A DNA stretch of 64,000 bases, from NCBI RefSeq assembly GCF_024298925.1, contig NZ_CP101283.1:2175001-2239000 (forward strand). Reading direction: 5' to 3'. The DNA comes from Phenylobacterium sp. LH3H17. Lineage in GTDB: Bacteria; Pseudomonadota; Alphaproteobacteria; Caulobacterales; Caulobacteraceae. How positions within the stretch are numbered: the stretch's first letter is position 1; the number at the start of each line of letters is the position of its first letter. Below, one piece after another: positions 1 through 9,039 of the stretch. The position numbers and the translations under genes were made by a program. The notes under the pieces are model-generated. The model made no database searches and was not told the DNA's origin. It was given only the letters and a program-made list of their open reading frames with translations.

Positions 1-143
1 CGGGCGGCACGAAGATCGAGTTCGATATAGATTTCGAATTCAAATCCCGTCTGCTCGCCGGTCTGCTTTCCGCAAACTTCCACCACGCGGTGGACAAGCT
101 GATGGCCTGCTTCGAGGCGCGAGCTAAGGCGCTCTACGGCTAA
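1..143 (+). CDS. COQ10/RatA-like START-domain protein, C-terminal end only
   Basis: This is the last 46 codons of a gene that begins before the window; the frame opens at base 3 and ends with TAA at 141-143. The visible protein contains IEFDIDFEFKSRLL followed by a long amphipathic helix ending in ALYG. That is the usual C-terminus of the SRPBCC/START-fold COQ10 (RatA, ubiquinone-binding) family, in which this helix closes the lipid-binding cavity. The family is thought to bind or chaperone ubiquinone; the E. coli member RatA was also described as inhibiting 70S assembly. The stop overlaps the convergent cinA stop by four bases. The call rests on this C-terminal signature alone. Confidence 0.7.
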   Translation, partial: GGTKIEFDIDFEFKSRLLAGLLSANFHHAVDKLMACFEARAKALYG

Positions 144-631
144 CTCATCCGGTCTCGCAGGGCTTGCAGGGCCGCCTGGATCGCCAGTTCCTGGATCTCC
201 GCCCGGGTCTCGCCGTCGAACAGTTCGGCGCGGTGCATCAGACCGTGATTGGTGCGGGCCGTGGCGATGTGGACCGTGCCGACCGGCTTCAGCCGCGTGC
301 CGCCCGTGGGGCCCGCGACGCCGGTGACCGCCACGGCGATGTGGGCGTTGGAGGCCTCCAGGGCGCCCTCGGCCATCATCCGGGCCACCGGTTCGGACAC
401 CGCGCCCAGGTCGGCGATCAGGTCGCCGGGAACCCCCAGCATCTCCTGCTTGGCGCGGTTGGTGTAGGTGATGAAACCGCGCTCGAAGACATCGGAGGCG
501 CCGGGGATCGAACAGATCGCGCCGGCCACCAGTCCGCCGGTGCAGCTCTCGGCGGTGACGATCCGCAGGGACCGTTCCCGGGCCTCGTCGATCAGCAGCC
601 GCGCCAGGGTGACGATCTCCAGGGAAAACAT
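140..631 (-). CDS. cinA: CinA C-terminal domain protein (nicotinamide-nucleotide amidase, PncC type)
   Basis: This 163-residue protein matches the stand-alone CinA C-terminal domain, which deamidates nicotinamide mononucleotide in the pyridine-nucleotide salvage cycle. Visible signatures are TAESCTGGL near residue 29, with the conserved Ser and Cys of the amidase pocket, then SNAHIAVAVTGVAGPTGGT and the KPVGTVHIA strand. The ATG at 629-631 begins MFSLEIVTLARLL, where homologues start; a longer frame upstream has no family similarity and runs toward the divergent gene. The N-terminal competence/molybdopterin-like domain of long CinA proteins is absent, as is common in alphaproteobacteria. It converges on the COQ10-like gene with shared stop bases. 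Confidence 0.88.
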   Translation of the reverse strand: MFSLEIVTLARLLIDEARERSLRIVTAESCTGGLVAGAICSIPGASDVFERGFITYTNRAKQEMLGVPGDLIADLGAVSEPVARMMAEGALEASNAHIAVAVTGVAGPTGGTRLKPVGTVHIATARTNHGLMHRAELFDGETRAEIQELAIQAALQALRDRMS

Positions 632-714
632 GGCGCGGAACTCCAAATGGCTAGGCAAGGCGAAGGCGAGACCACAACATCGCCCTTCGTGCGGATACAA
701 GCCGAATCGAGCCC

Positions 715-2961
715 ATGACCACTGTTGAAAAGGCCGTCCGGCCAAGCTTGAGCGTCGCACCCGCGCTCTTCGTCGTCACCATCTTCGCCAGCGCCGGCCT
801 GGTCTTCATGGTCCAGCCCATGGTGGCCAAGCTGGTTCTGCCCTTGCTCGGCGGCAGCCCGTCGGTCTGGAACACCTCCATCGCCTTCTTCCAGGGGGCG
901 CTGCTGGCCGGCTACGGCTACGCCCACCTGCTGCAGAGGGTCGCCTCGATCCGCGGCCAGGCCCTGGTCCACGGCGCCGCCCTGCTGCTGGCGGCCCTGA
1001 CCCTGCCGCTGCATGTAACTGGCGTGTTCGGGGAACCGAGCTCGGAGCATCCGTCGCTCTGGCTGCTAGGGGTGCTGGCGGTCTCCATCGGGGCGCCGTT
1101 CGCGGTGCTGTCGGCGACCGCGCCGCTGGTCCAGGCCTGGCATGCGCGGACCCTGCACGCCGAGACCGGGGCCGAGCCCTATGTCCTCTACGCCGCGTCG
1201 AACCTGGGCAGCCTGCTGGCCCTGCTGGCCTATCCCATCGTCGTCGAGCCCCTCGCCACCCTGCGCCACCAGACCCTGGGCTGGAGCCTGGGCTACGGGA
1301 CCTTCATCCTGCTCATGGGGGCGTTGGCCATGGCCGTCTCTCGCGCCCCTTCGGTCGTGGCCGAGACCGCCAGGGCCGAGGCCGGACCCGCGCCGACCTG
1401 GCGCCAGCGTCTGGTCTGGATCGCGCTCGCGGCCATCCCGTCCAGCCTGATGCTGGGGGTCACGACCCATCTGACTACGGACGTGGCCTCGGCGCCGTTC
1501 ATCTGGGTGGTGCCGCTGGCGCTCTATCTCGGCACCTTCATCATCGCCTTTTCCGACAAGCCGCTGATCTCCGAGCACACGACGCTGATCCTGCAGGCCG
1601 CGGCGGTGGCCGCTTGCGCCGGCCTGTTGCCGTTCAAGCACGTACATCTGCTGCTGCAGGTCTTCGTCCACCTGTCGGCGTTCTTCCTGACGGCGCTCAT
1701 GTGCCATCAGGCCCTGGTCGCCAGGCGACCGAATCCGGCTCACCTCACAGAGTTCTATCTGTGGATGTCGTTGGGCGGCGTGGTGGGCGGATCGTTCAAC
1801 GCCTTCGTGGCGCCTGTCATCTTCAACAACGTCTGGGAATATCCCCTCGTGCTGGCGCTTGCCTGCCTGGCCCGGCCCGGATGGGGAAATATCGAGCCCT
1901 GGCGGTGGATCACCTTCGGCCTCGGCGCGGCTGGAGCCGTCGCGGCGCCGATCCTCGCCGGCCTCAACCTTCTCGGCGACAAGATGGACCTGGCGGGGAC
2001 CGCGGCCTTGACCGTCGCCGTGGTGGCGGCCTTCGTCTCACGGCAGCGCGCGATCATGCTTTTCGGCCTCATCGCGATTCTGTCGGTCGGGGCCGAGGTC
2101 GTGGGCGACAAGGTCGATGTCCGCCAGAGCTGGCGCAGTTTCTTCGGCGTGGTCCGCCAGTCGGAAATGCCGGTCCCGGCCATGAAGGGCCAGGTTCGGA
2201 TGCTGTCGCATGGCACCACCCTGCACGGCGCCCAGGCGCAGCATCCGGACTATGACTGCCGGCCGCTGGTCTATTATGCGCCCGAGACCCCGATCGGACA
2301 GGTCTTCACGCGAGGCCATGCCGGGACCAAGCCCCTGCGGATCGGGGCGGTGGGCCTGGGGACCGGGGCGGTGGCCGCCTATACCCGGCCCGGCGACCAC
2401 CTCACCTTCTTCGAGATCGACCCGATGGTCATCGCGATCTCCACCGACAAAAAACACTTCAGCTACACCACCACCTGCGCCAGCGGGGTGATCGATTTCG
2501 TCCTGGGCGACGCGCGCCTGACCCTGGCCAAGCAGCCCGACGACAACTTCGACATCCTGCTGATCGACGCCTTCTCGTCCGACGCCGTGCCGGCCCACCT
2601 GCTGACCGTCGAGGCGGTGAAGGGCTATCTGGCCAAGCTGAAGCCGGACGGGGTGCTGATCCTGCACCTGTCGAACCGCAACCTGGAGCTCCGCAGCCCG
2701 GCCATGGCGGTGGCGGAGGCCGCCGGCGGCTTCGCGGTGATCCAGCGGCACGACGCGGCCGAGGACAGCCCACCGCTCTGGGAATCCTCCGAGGACGCCA
2801 TACTGATCACCAAGACCCTGAAGGCCATCGAGCCCTACGAGGCCGATCCGCGCTGGAAACCCACCGACCCCACTGCCGCGCGGCCCTGGACCGACGACTA
2901 CATGAATCTGATCGGCGCGCTCTACGCCCAGCTCAAAGAGCGCTGGACCTGGATGCCGTAG
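715..2961 (+). CDS. Membrane-fused spermidine synthase-like protein (fused MFS/spermidine synthase)
   Basis: The protein has 748 residues. Roughly residues 15-460 hold many hydrophobic segments typical of a polytopic, MFS-like membrane domain. The last 280 residues carry a spermidine-synthase Rossmann fold: the SAM-binding glycine loop GLGTGAVAAY around residue 545, the acidic strand end LTFFEIDPMV about 25 residues later, and LLIDAFSSDAVPAHLL near 616, equivalent to the catalytic aspartate region of aminopropyltransferases. Family members are annotated as fused MFS/spermidine synthase, but their substrates are mostly unknown, so polyamine synthesis is not established here. The ATG at 715 is 83 bases from the divergent cinA start. 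A stem-loop begins at its stop codon. Confidence 0.8.
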   Translation: MTTVEKAVRPSLSVAPALFVVTIFASAGLVFMVQPMVAKLVLPLLGGSPSVWNTSIAFFQGALLAGYGYAHLLQRVASIRGQALVHGAALLLAALTLPLHVTGVFGEPSSEHPSLWLLGVLAVSIGAPFAVLSATAPLVQAWHARTLHAETGAEPYVLYAASNLGSLLALLAYPIVVEPLATLRHQTLGWSLGYGTFILLMGALAMAVSRAPSVVAETARAEAGPAPTWRQRLVWIALAAIPSSLMLGVTTHLTTDVASAPFIWVVPLALYLGTFIIAFSDKPLISEHTTLILQAAAVAACAGLLPFKHVHLLLQVFVHLSAFFLTALMCHQALVARRPNPAHLTEFYLWMSLGGVVGGSFNAFVAPVIFNNVWEYPLVLALACLARPGWGNIEPWRWITFGLGAAGAVAAPILAGLNLLGDKMDLAGTAALTVAVVAAFVSRQRAIMLFGLIAILSVGAEVVGDKVDVRQSWRSFFGVVRQSEMPVPAMKGQVRMLSHGTTLHGAQAQHPDYDCRPLVYYAPETPIGQVFTRGHAGTKPLRIGAVGLGTGAVAAYTRPGDHLTFFEIDPMVIAISTDKKHFSYTTTCASGVIDFVLGDARLTLAKQPDDNFDILLIDAFSSDAVPAHLLTVEAVKGYLAKLKPDGVLILHLSNRNLELRSPAMAVAEAAGGFAVIQRHDAAEDSPPLWESSEDAILITKTLKAIEPYEADPRWKPTDPTAARPWTDDYMNLIGALYAQLKERWTWMP

Positions 2962-2985
2962 AGCCATTTGTTCAAAAGGCTCTAG
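2959..2985 (+). terminator. Stem-loop overlapping the stop of the spermidine synthase-like gene
   Basis: TAGAGCC (2959-2965) and GGCTCTA (2979-2985) are exact reverse complements. The inner TTT and AAA can extend the stem past a bulged A. The left arm contains the TAG stop codon itself. No long T-run follows, so termination efficiency is uncertain. Confidence 0.45.
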
Positions 2986-2995
2986 TTCAAAAGTG

Positions 2996-3046
2996 TAGAG
3001 CGTGATCGCCGCCGAAACCGGCATCCAATTTCGGCTACACGCTCTA
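2996..3046. repeat. Palindromic intergenic repeat element
   Basis: This is a two-part inverted repeat between convergent genes. The outer arms are TAGAGCGTG (2996-3004) and CACGCTCTA (3038-3046); the inner arms are CCGAAA (3012-3017) and TTTCGG (3029-3034). The layout resembles the short, high-copy extragenic palindromes seen in many alphaproteobacterial genomes. It could also act as a bidirectional terminator for the two flanking genes. Only one copy is visible in the window. Confidence 0.6.
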
Positions 3047-3048
3047 GC

Positions 3049-4194
3049 CTAGGCTGGGGTCTCGACGGACACCACGGCCTGGGCCAGCAGGCCTTCCTCG
3101 CGGCCGGTGAAGCCCATGCCCTCGGTCGTGGTGGCCTTCACGCTGACCCGGTCGAGGGGCAGGGCCATCAGCTCGGCGAGGCGTCGGCGCATGGCGTCGC
3201 GATGCGGACGGATCTTGGGGCGCTCGCAGACCAGGGTGACGTCGGCGTTGAGGATTCGCCCGCCCTTGGCCGCCACCAGGCCGACCGCGTGGCTGAGGAA
3301 ACGGTCGGACGAGACGCCCTTCCACTGCGGGTCGGACGGCGGGAAGTGCTCGCCGATGTCCCCCTCGCCGATGGCGCCGAGGATGGCGTCGGTCAGGGCG
3401 TGCAGGCCGGCGTCGGCGTCGGAATGGCCGATCAGGGCGGCGTCGTGGTCGATCCTCACCCCACAGAGCCAGACCGCGTCGCCGGGCCCCCAGCGATGGG
3501 CGTCGAGCCCCTGGCCGATTCTGACGATGCGGTTCTGGCCGGTGAGCCGTTCGGCCATGGCGAAGTCCTCGGGATAGGTCAGCTTCATCAGCATGGGGTC
3601 GCCGGGGACCATCACCACCCGGCCGCCGGCCCGCTCCACCACGGCGGCGTCGTCGGTGGGCTCGGCGTCGGCGGGCCAGACAGCGTAGGCCTCGCGCAGG
3701 GTCGCGAGGCGGAAGGCCTGGGGCGTCTGGGCGCGCCATAGGCCGTCCCGGGAAACGGTTTCCGTGATGGCCTCGCCGCCGCGCTTGAGGGTGTCGGCCA
3801 CGGCCAGGGCAGGGACCGCGCCGTCGGCGCCGGCGAGGGCTGCAAGCAAGGCCTCCACATGGGTTCCGGTCACGAAGGGCCGCGCGGCGTCGTGAATCAG
3901 CACGGCTTCGTCGACAGGGCCTGCCAGGGCGGCGAGACCGGCCTGGACCGACTGCGCCCGCGTGGCGCCGCCAGCCACGGCCTTCCAGTTCGCCAGGCCG
4001 TCCAGGACGTCATTCACCGCTTCAAGGCGATCCGACGCGGTCACCACTACGATTTCACGCGCCCCAGCCGCCGCCAGGGCCTCGACCGACCAACGCAGGA
4101 TCGGCCGGCCGCCCAGCATCCGCCACGGCTTGGGCGCGCCGGGCCCCGCCCGCGTGCTAGATCCCGCCGCCACGATCACCGCCGAAAAGGTCAT
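3049..4194 (-). CDS. ispDF: Bifunctional 2-C-methyl-D-erythritol 4-phosphate cytidylyltransferase / 2,4-cyclodiphosphate synthase
   Basis: The protein has 381 residues and fuses steps 3 and 5 of the MEP isoprenoid pathway. Residues 1-220 are IspD: AAGSSTRAGPGAPKPWRML is the CTP-binding loop, and HDAARPF near 101 is a family hallmark. Residues 224-381 are IspF: RIGQGLDAHR supplies the metal ligands Asp231 and His233, HSDADAGLHALTDAILG the third ligand region, and TTTEGMGFTGREEG the C-terminal signature. The ATG at 4192-4194 begins the IspD strand MTFSAVIVAAG. The IspDF fusion is well known in alphaproteobacteria and is thought to favour complex formation with IspE, which is not in this window. 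Confidence 0.96.
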   Translation of the reverse strand: MTFSAVIVAAGSSTRAGPGAPKPWRMLGGRPILRWSVEALAAAGAREIVVVTASDRLEAVNDVLDGLANWKAVAGGATRAQSVQAGLAALAGPVDEAVLIHDAARPFVTGTHVEALLAALAGADGAVPALAVADTLKRGGEAITETVSRDGLWRAQTPQAFRLATLREAYAVWPADAEPTDDAAVVERAGGRVVMVPGDPMLMKLTYPEDFAMAERLTGQNRIVRIGQGLDAHRWGPGDAVWLCGVRIDHDAALIGHSDADAGLHALTDAILGAIGEGDIGEHFPPSDPQWKGVSSDRFLSHAVGLVAAKGGRILNADVTLVCERPKIRPHRDAMRRRLAELMALPLDRVSVKATTTEGMGFTGREEGLLAQAVVSVETPA

Positions 4195-4284
4195 GGCGTG
4201 TGTTTAACCGAGGCCGGTCGGCTGTCCAGGCTTTACGGCGCCGCACAATATGCCTAAAAAGGGTGCGATCGGGGTGCGTAAGAA

Positions 4285-5295
4285 ATGAGCAGTAAGCTCC
4301 ATATCGGAGACGTGGCAGTCGGCGGCCGGGCGTGGATCGCGCCAATGACGGGCGTTTCCGACCTGCCGTTCCGCCGCGCGGCCAGCAAGCTGGGCGCGGC
4401 CTATGTGGCCACCGAGATGGTCGCCTGCGCGGAGTTCTCCAAGGGCCGCCCCGACGTCGTGCGCCGCGCCGCCGTGGGGGAGGGACTGCCGCTGATGGTG
4501 GTCCAGCTCGTGGGCCGCGATCCTGTCCACATCGCAGAGGGCGCGAGGTTGGCCGCCAAGGCCGGCGCGCAGATCATCGATCTGAACTTCGGTTGCCCGG
4601 CCAAGGAGGTGACCGGTGTGCTCTCGGGGTCGGCCCTGATGCGCGATCCGGACCTCGCCGAGCGCCTGATGGCCGCGGCGGTGGACGCGGTTCCCGACAT
4701 CCCGGTGACGGTGAAGATGCGGCTGGGCTGGGATCAGGCCAGCAAGAACGCCCCCGACATCGCCGCCCGCGCCCAGGCCCGGGGGGTCAAGGCGGTCACC
4801 ATCCACGGCCGCACCCGCAGCCAGTTCTACAAGGACGCCGCCGACTGGTCGGCCGTGGCGGCGGTCAAGGCCGAAGTCACGATCCCAGTGGTGGTCAATG
4901 GCGACATCGTCGACGGCGACAGCGCGCGGGCGGCTCTGCTGGCGTCCGGCGCCGACGCCGTGATGGTCGGGCGCGGCGTCTATGGCCGGCCCTGGATCGC
5001 CGCCCAGATCGAGGCGGCCCTGGATGGACGGATGTTCGTGGCTCCGGCGGCCGAAGCGCGGCTGACCATCGCCCTGGACCATTTCAACGACAGTCTGAAG
5101 TTCTACGGCGACCGTCTGGGCCTGCGGATCTTCCGCAAGCACCTGGCGGCCTATGTCGACAACGCGCCCTGGCCCAACGAGGCCGAGGCCCGGCGAAGCG
5201 CCCGATCCGCGCTCTGCCGTCTGGAGGATCCGGGAGAGGTCGAACGTGGCCTGATCGCGCTGTGGCGCGATCCCCAGACGAGATTGGCGGCATGA
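4285..5295 (+). CDS. dusB: tRNA-dihydrouridine synthase B (NifR3)
   Basis: The 336-residue FMN-dependent enzyme reduces uridines in the tRNA D-loop. Hallmarks are IAPMTGVSDLPFRR at the N-terminus, NFGCPAKEVTG with catalytic Cys104, VKMRLGW, TIHGRTRSQFY and DAVMVGRGVYGRPW, the FMN phosphate-binding end of the barrel. The stop overlaps the ntrB start in an ATGA. This dusB-ntrB-ntrC order is the classic nifR3 operon first described in Rhodobacter and found across alphaproteobacteria. It links tRNA modification to nitrogen control by position only; no direct regulatory role is shown by the sequence. Confidence 0.95.
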   Translation: MSSKLHIGDVAVGGRAWIAPMTGVSDLPFRRAASKLGAAYVATEMVACAEFSKGRPDVVRRAAVGEGLPLMVVQLVGRDPVHIAEGARLAAKAGAQIIDLNFGCPAKEVTGVLSGSALMRDPDLAERLMAAAVDAVPDIPVTVKMRLGWDQASKNAPDIAARAQARGVKAVTIHGRTRSQFYKDAADWSAVAAVKAEVTIPVVVNGDIVDGDSARAALLASGADAVMVGRGVYGRPWIAAQIEAALDGRMFVAPAAEARLTIALDHFNDSLKFYGDRLGLRIFRKHLAAYVDNAPWPNEAEARRSARSALCRLEDPGEVERGLIALWRDPQTRLAA

Positions 5296-6413
5296 ACGGT
5301 CAATTTAGATCCGCATCCGGCGGCGCGAACCTGGAGGCGATGAAGGCCCAGGCCTTCGACCTTTCCCCCGAACCGGCGCTGGTGGTGAACCGGGACGGCG
5401 CCCTGGTGGCCGTGAACGAGGCGGCGGAGCGGCTGTTCGGGGCGGGCCTCAGCCTGCTGGCGCGGGGCCGCTTCGGCGCGGCCCTGCCGACCGGATCGGC
5501 GCTGGTGTCGCTGCTGAACCGCGCCATCGAGGAAGGCGCGCCGATCCGCGAGCGCGGGGTGGAGATCAGCCTATTCGGCCACCCGTCCTTCGAAGCCGAC
5601 GGCGCGGCGGCCCCCTTGGGCGACGGCTCGGTCCTGCTGACCCTGCACGTGAAGGGCGGGTCGCTGGGCGGCGAACACACGGGCGCGGAGGCCGCGGGCC
5701 TGCGCACCATCGTGGGGCTGGGACGCATGCTGGCCCACGAGATCAAGAACCCGCTGATGGGCATCCGCGGCGCGGCCCAGCTGCTGAAGTCCGGCGCCAA
5801 GGCCGAGGACGCGCCGCTGGCCCAGCTCATCGTCGACGAGACCGACCGGGTGCGTCGGCTGGTCGATCGGATGGAGGCCTTCTCGGACGACGCCCTGCCG
5901 GACTGCCGGCCGGTCAACATCCACCAGGTCCTGGACCGGGTGAAGGCCCTGGCGGCCAACGGGGTCGCCGACGGCCTGTCGCTCACCGACGATTACGACC
6001 CCTCCCTGCCGCCGGCCTTCGGCGACGAGGACCAGCTGATCCAGATCTTCCTGAACCTGGTGAAGAACGCCGCCGAGGCCGCCCATTCGCGGGGCGACGG
6101 CCGGGGGGCGATCACCGTCCATACCGCCTACCGCCACGGCGTGCGGGTTCGGGCCTCCAAGGGCCAGACCCTGCGCGGGGCTCCGCTGGAGATCCGGGTG
6201 CAGGACAATGGTCCCGGCGTCCCGAGCCACCTGCGCGAGAGCCTGTTCCAGCCCTTCGTCACCACCAAGACCCACGGGGCGGGCCTGGGCCTGGCCCTGG
6301 TCGCCAAGCTGGTGGCCGGCCATGGCGGCCTGATCGATTTCGAGTCCGAGCCAGGTCGCACGACCTTCCGCGTGCTGTTGCCCATCGCTTCTCAAGAGGA
6401 CATCACCGCATGA
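5292..6413 (+). CDS. ntrB: Nitrogen regulation sensor histidine kinase NtrB
   Basis: The 373-residue protein is soluble, with no membrane segments. Residues about 18-120 form a PAS-like sensor domain. The HisKA helix follows with phospho-acceptor His149 in [19 protein letters not shown], the family's exact H-box form. The HATPase domain carries the N-box [12 protein letters not shown], the G1 box VQDNGPGVP and the G2 box [13 protein letters not shown]. In the known pathway NtrB phosphorylates NtrC when nitrogen is limiting and, with PII bound, dephosphorylates it. The ATG start lies inside the dusB stop and the TGA overlaps the ntrC start, so all three genes are probably one translationally coupled operon. 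Confidence 0.95.
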   Translation: MNGQFRSASGGANLEAMKAQAFDLSPEPALVVNRDGALVAVNEAAERLFGAGLSLLARGRFGAALPTGSALVSLLNRAIEEGAPIRERGVEISLFGHPSFEADGAAAPLGDGSVLLTLHVKGGSLGGEHTGAEAAGLRTIVGLGRMLAHEIKNPLMGIRGAAQLLKSGAKAEDAPLAQLIVDETDRVRRLVDRMEAFSDDALPDCRPVNIHQVLDRVKALAANGVADGLSLTDDYDPSLPPAFGDEDQLIQIFLNLVKNAAEAAHSRGDGRGAITVHTAYRHGVRVRASKGQTLRGAPLEIRVQDNGPGVPSHLRESLFQPFVTTKTHGAGLGLALVAKLVAGHGGLIDFESEPGRTTFRVLLPIASQEDITA

Positions 6414-7840
6414 ACGTCGCGGCCAACGCCAATAAGAAAATCCTGATCGCCGACGACGACGCCTCCATCCGACTGGTCCTTAGCCAGGCCTTCAGCCGCC
6501 TGGGCTACCAGGTTCGCGCCACGGGCAACGCCACGACCCTGCTGAAATGGGTCTCCGACGGGGAGGGGGACCTGGTCGTCACCGACGTGGTCATGCCCGA
6601 CGAGAACGTGTTCGACGTCCTGCCGCGCATCCGCAAGGAGCGGCCGAAGCTGCCGGTCATCGTGATGAGCGCCCAGAACACCCTGCTGACGGCGGTCAAC
6701 GCCGCCGAGGTGGGCGCCTTCGAATACATCTCCAAGCCCTTCGACCTGGACGACATGACCTCGGCGGCGCGCCGGGCCCTGGCGCGGCCAGCCGACTCCG
6801 ACGCCTCCAAGGCCCAGGCCCGCGCCCTGCGCGACGAGCGCCTGCCGCTGATCGGCCGCTCGGGCCCCATGCAGGACGTCTATCGCACCATCGCCCGCCT
6901 GGTGGGGGCCGACCTCACCGTCCTGATCCTGGGGGAGAGCGGCACCGGCAAGGAGCTGGTCGCCCGGGCCCTGCACGACATGGGCCGGCGCAAGGACGGC
7001 AAGTTCGTGGTCATCAACCTGGCCGCCGTGCCGCGAGAACGGGTCGAGGCCGAGCTGTTCGGCCGGGACGACGGCGACTACGGCAAGCTGGTGGAGGCCG
7101 ACGGCGGCACGCTGTTCCTGGACGAGATCGGCGACATGCCGCTGGACGCCCAGACCCGCCTGCTGCGGGTGATCGACGGATCGGAGCAGACTCTGAACCC
7201 CCGGACGGGCCGGCGGCCCAATGTGCGGATCATCGCGGCCACCAACCGCGACCTGCGCGGGCTGATCCAGCAGGGGCTGTTCCGCGAGGACCTGTTCTTC
7301 CGCCTGAACGTGGCGCCCTTGCGCCTGCCGCCGCTGCGGGACCGCACCGACGACATCCCGGACCTGGCGCGGGCCTTCCTGCTGCGGGCCAACCGCGAGG
7401 GCCTGCCGTCCAAGACCATCGACGCCGCGGCCCTGGAACGCCTGAAGCTGCACGCCTGGCCGGGCAATGTCCGCGAGCTGGAGAACCTGATCCGCCGCAT
7501 CTGCGCGCTCTATGGCGAGGAGCTGATCAGCGCCCGAATCGTGGAGCGTGAACTCGCCGACCAGCAGCCGGTGATTCCGGGCCACGACGGGCCGGTGACC
7601 CTGGCGACCCTGGTGGAGCGCCACCTGGGCGGCTATTTCGCCGAACAGCCCGACGGCATCCCGCCCGTCGGCCTCTATGACCGGGTGCTAGAGGAGATCG
7701 AGCGCCCGCTGATCCAGCTCACCCTGACGGCGACCCGGGGCAACCAGGTCCGCGCCGCCGAGATCCTGGGCCTCAACCGCAACACCCTGCGCAAGAAGAT
7801 CCAGGACCTTGGCGTGGAGATGAGCCGCGGGCGGCGGTAG
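6410..7840 (+). CDS. ntrC: Nitrogen regulation response regulator NtrC, without the GAFTGA loop
   Basis: The protein has 476 residues. A receiver domain (1-120, phospho-acceptor Asp59 in [10 protein letters not shown]) is followed by an AAA+ domain and a C-terminal Fis-type helix-turn-helix ([17 protein letters not shown]). Walker A is GESGTGKE (175-182) and Walker B is GGTLFLDE (232-239); an arginine-finger region follows. Between ELFG (215-218) and Walker B only about 13 residues remain, and the GAFTGA motif that bacterial enhancer-binding proteins use to contact sigma-54 is missing. NtrC proteins lacking this motif are known in Rhodobacter capsulatus and Caulobacter and are thought to work with sigma-70 holoenzyme or as DNA-binding repressors. 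Start overlaps ntrB in ATGA. Confidence 0.94.
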   Translation: MNVAANANKKILIADDDASIRLVLSQAFSRLGYQVRATGNATTLLKWVSDGEGDLVVTDVVMPDENVFDVLPRIRKERPKLPVIVMSAQNTLLTAVNAAEVGAFEYISKPFDLDDMTSAARRALARPADSDASKAQARALRDERLPLIGRSGPMQDVYRTIARLVGADLTVLILGESGTGKELVARALHDMGRRKDGKFVVINLAAVPRERVEAELFGRDDGDYGKLVEADGGTLFLDEIGDMPLDAQTRLLRVIDGSEQTLNPRTGRRPNVRIIAATNRDLRGLIQQGLFREDLFFRLNVAPLRLPPLRDRTDDIPDLARAFLLRANREGLPSKTIDAAALERLKLHAWPGNVRELENLIRRICALYGEELISARIVERELADQQPVIPGHDGPVTLATLVERHLGGYFAEQPDGIPPVGLYDRVLEEIERPLIQLTLTATRGNQVRAAEILGLNRNTLRKKIQDLGVEMSRGRR

Positions 7841-7850
7841 GCGTTATACG

Positions 7851-7893
7851 AACTCCGCTCATCCCGGCCTTCGTCGGGATGAGCGGAGGAGTT
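7851..7893. terminator. Strong stem-loop between convergent ntrC and aroG
   Basis: CTCCGCTCATCCC (7853-7865) and GGGATGAGCGGAG (7876-7888) form a perfect 13-bp stem with a 10-base loop. Outer AA/TT bases can add to it. It sits 10 bases past the ntrC stop and 10 bases past the aroG stop on the other strand, so it fits a bidirectional terminator. There is no T-run on either side. Similar CATCCC...GGGATG palindromes also occur as dispersed extragenic repeats in related genomes. Confidence 0.6.
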
Positions 7894-7903
7894 AGTGCAT
7901 CCG

Positions 7904-8998
7904 CTACGCCATCTCGTCCAACGCCTGTGTGCTGACGCCCAGGCCATGCGCGCGACGCGCGCGGACCGCCGCGGCGAGGTCGTCCAGCACCTCCACCGAG
8001 GTCGCCCAGTCGATGCAGCCGTCGGTGATGCTCTGGCCGTAGGTCAGGGCTTGGCCCGCGACCAGGTCCTGGCGGCCGGCCACCAGGTGGCTTTCGACCA
8101 TCACGCCGACGATCCGGCTGTCGCCGGCGGCCACCTGGCCCGCCACGTCGCGGACGACGGCGGGCTGGTTGGCGGGGTCCTTGCGGCTGTTGGCGTGGCT
8201 GGCGTCGACGATCAGGCGCGGGGCGAGGCCCGAGGCGATCATCTCGGCGGCGGCCGCGGCCACCCCGGCGGCGTCATAGTTCGGGACCTTGCCGCCGCGC
8301 AGGATCACGTGGCTGTCCTCGTTGCCGCGCGTCGAGGCGATGGCCGAGCGGCCGTGCTTGTCGACCGCCAGGAAGTGGTGCGGCTGGCTGGCCGCCTTCA
8401 CCGCATCGACGGCGATGCGCAGGTCGCCGCCGGTGCCGTTCTTGAACCCGACCGGGCAGGAGAGGCCGGAGGCCATCTCGCGATGGATCTGGCTCTCCGT
8501 CGTCCGCGCCCCGATGGCGCCCCAGGCCACCAGGTCGGCGATGTATTGCGGGGTGATCACATCGAGGAACTCGACGCCGGCAGGCAGGCCCAGTTCGTTG
8601 ATCTCGCACAGGAGCCGGCGGCCCAGGCGCAGGCCTTCGTCGATGCGGAAGCTGCCGTCCAGGCGCGGATCGTTGATCAGGCCCTTCCAGCCGACCGTGG
8701 TGCGCGGCTTCTCGAAATAGACCCGCATGACGATCTCGAGATCGCCGGCCAGGCGCTGGCGCTGCTCGGCCAGCCGCCGGGCGTAGTCCATGGCCGCGAC
8801 CGGATCATGGATGGAGCAGGGGCCGATCACCACGATCAGCCGGTCGTCGCGGCCCACCAGAATCTCGTGCTGGGCGCGGCGCGACCGGGTCACGGTCTGT
8901 TCGGCCCGCGGGCTTGCGGGCAGCTCGGCCATCACCGCCACCGGCGGGGCCAGCGGCTTGATGTCGAGGATGCGAAGGTCGTCGGTCGTATGGGGCAT
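7904..8998 (-). CDS. aroG: Class I 3-deoxy-7-phosphoheptulonate (DAHP) synthase
   Basis: The 364-residue enzyme condenses phosphoenolpyruvate and erythrose 4-phosphate, the first step of the shikimate pathway to Phe, Tyr and Trp. Visible class I (AroF/G/H) signatures are VVIGPCSIHDP (56-66), YFEKPRTTVGWKGLINDP with PEP-site residues, GARTTESQIHREMASGLSCP, FKNGTGG and DASHANSRKDP near the C-terminus. The ATG at 8996-8998 gives a family-typical length. Upstream on the same strand lie a leader ORF rich in Tyr, Phe and Trp codons and a rho-independent hairpin, so expression is probably controlled by transcription attenuation. The symbol aroG is by class; aroF or aroH would be equally valid. Confidence 0.93.
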   Translation of the reverse strand: MPHTTDDLRILDIKPLAPPVAVMAELPASPRAEQTVTRSRRAQHEILVGRDDRLIVVIGPCSIHDPVAAMDYARRLAEQRQRLAGDLEIVMRVYFEKPRTTVGWKGLINDPRLDGSFRIDEGLRLGRRLLCEINELGLPAGVEFLDVITPQYIADLVAWGAIGARTTESQIHREMASGLSCPVGFKNGTGGDLRIAVDAVKAASQPHHFLAVDKHGRSAIASTRGNEDSHVILRGGKVPNYDAAGVAAAAAEMIASGLAPRLIVDASHANSRKDPANQPAVVRDVAGQVAAGDSRIVGVMVESHLVAGRQDLVAGQALTYGQSITDGCIDWATSVEVLDDLAAAVRARRAHGLGVSTQALDEMA

Positions 8999-9039
8999 GG
9001 GGCGCTCCGGAGGGTTGGTCGGGTCCGGCGGCGCTTATG

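Noticed and set aside
4332..5295. Long alternative frame overlapping dusB and fused to ntrB
   Set aside because: The upstream part is low-complexity Gly/Arg-rich shadow of dusB; the NtrB homology starts only at the ATG at 5292.
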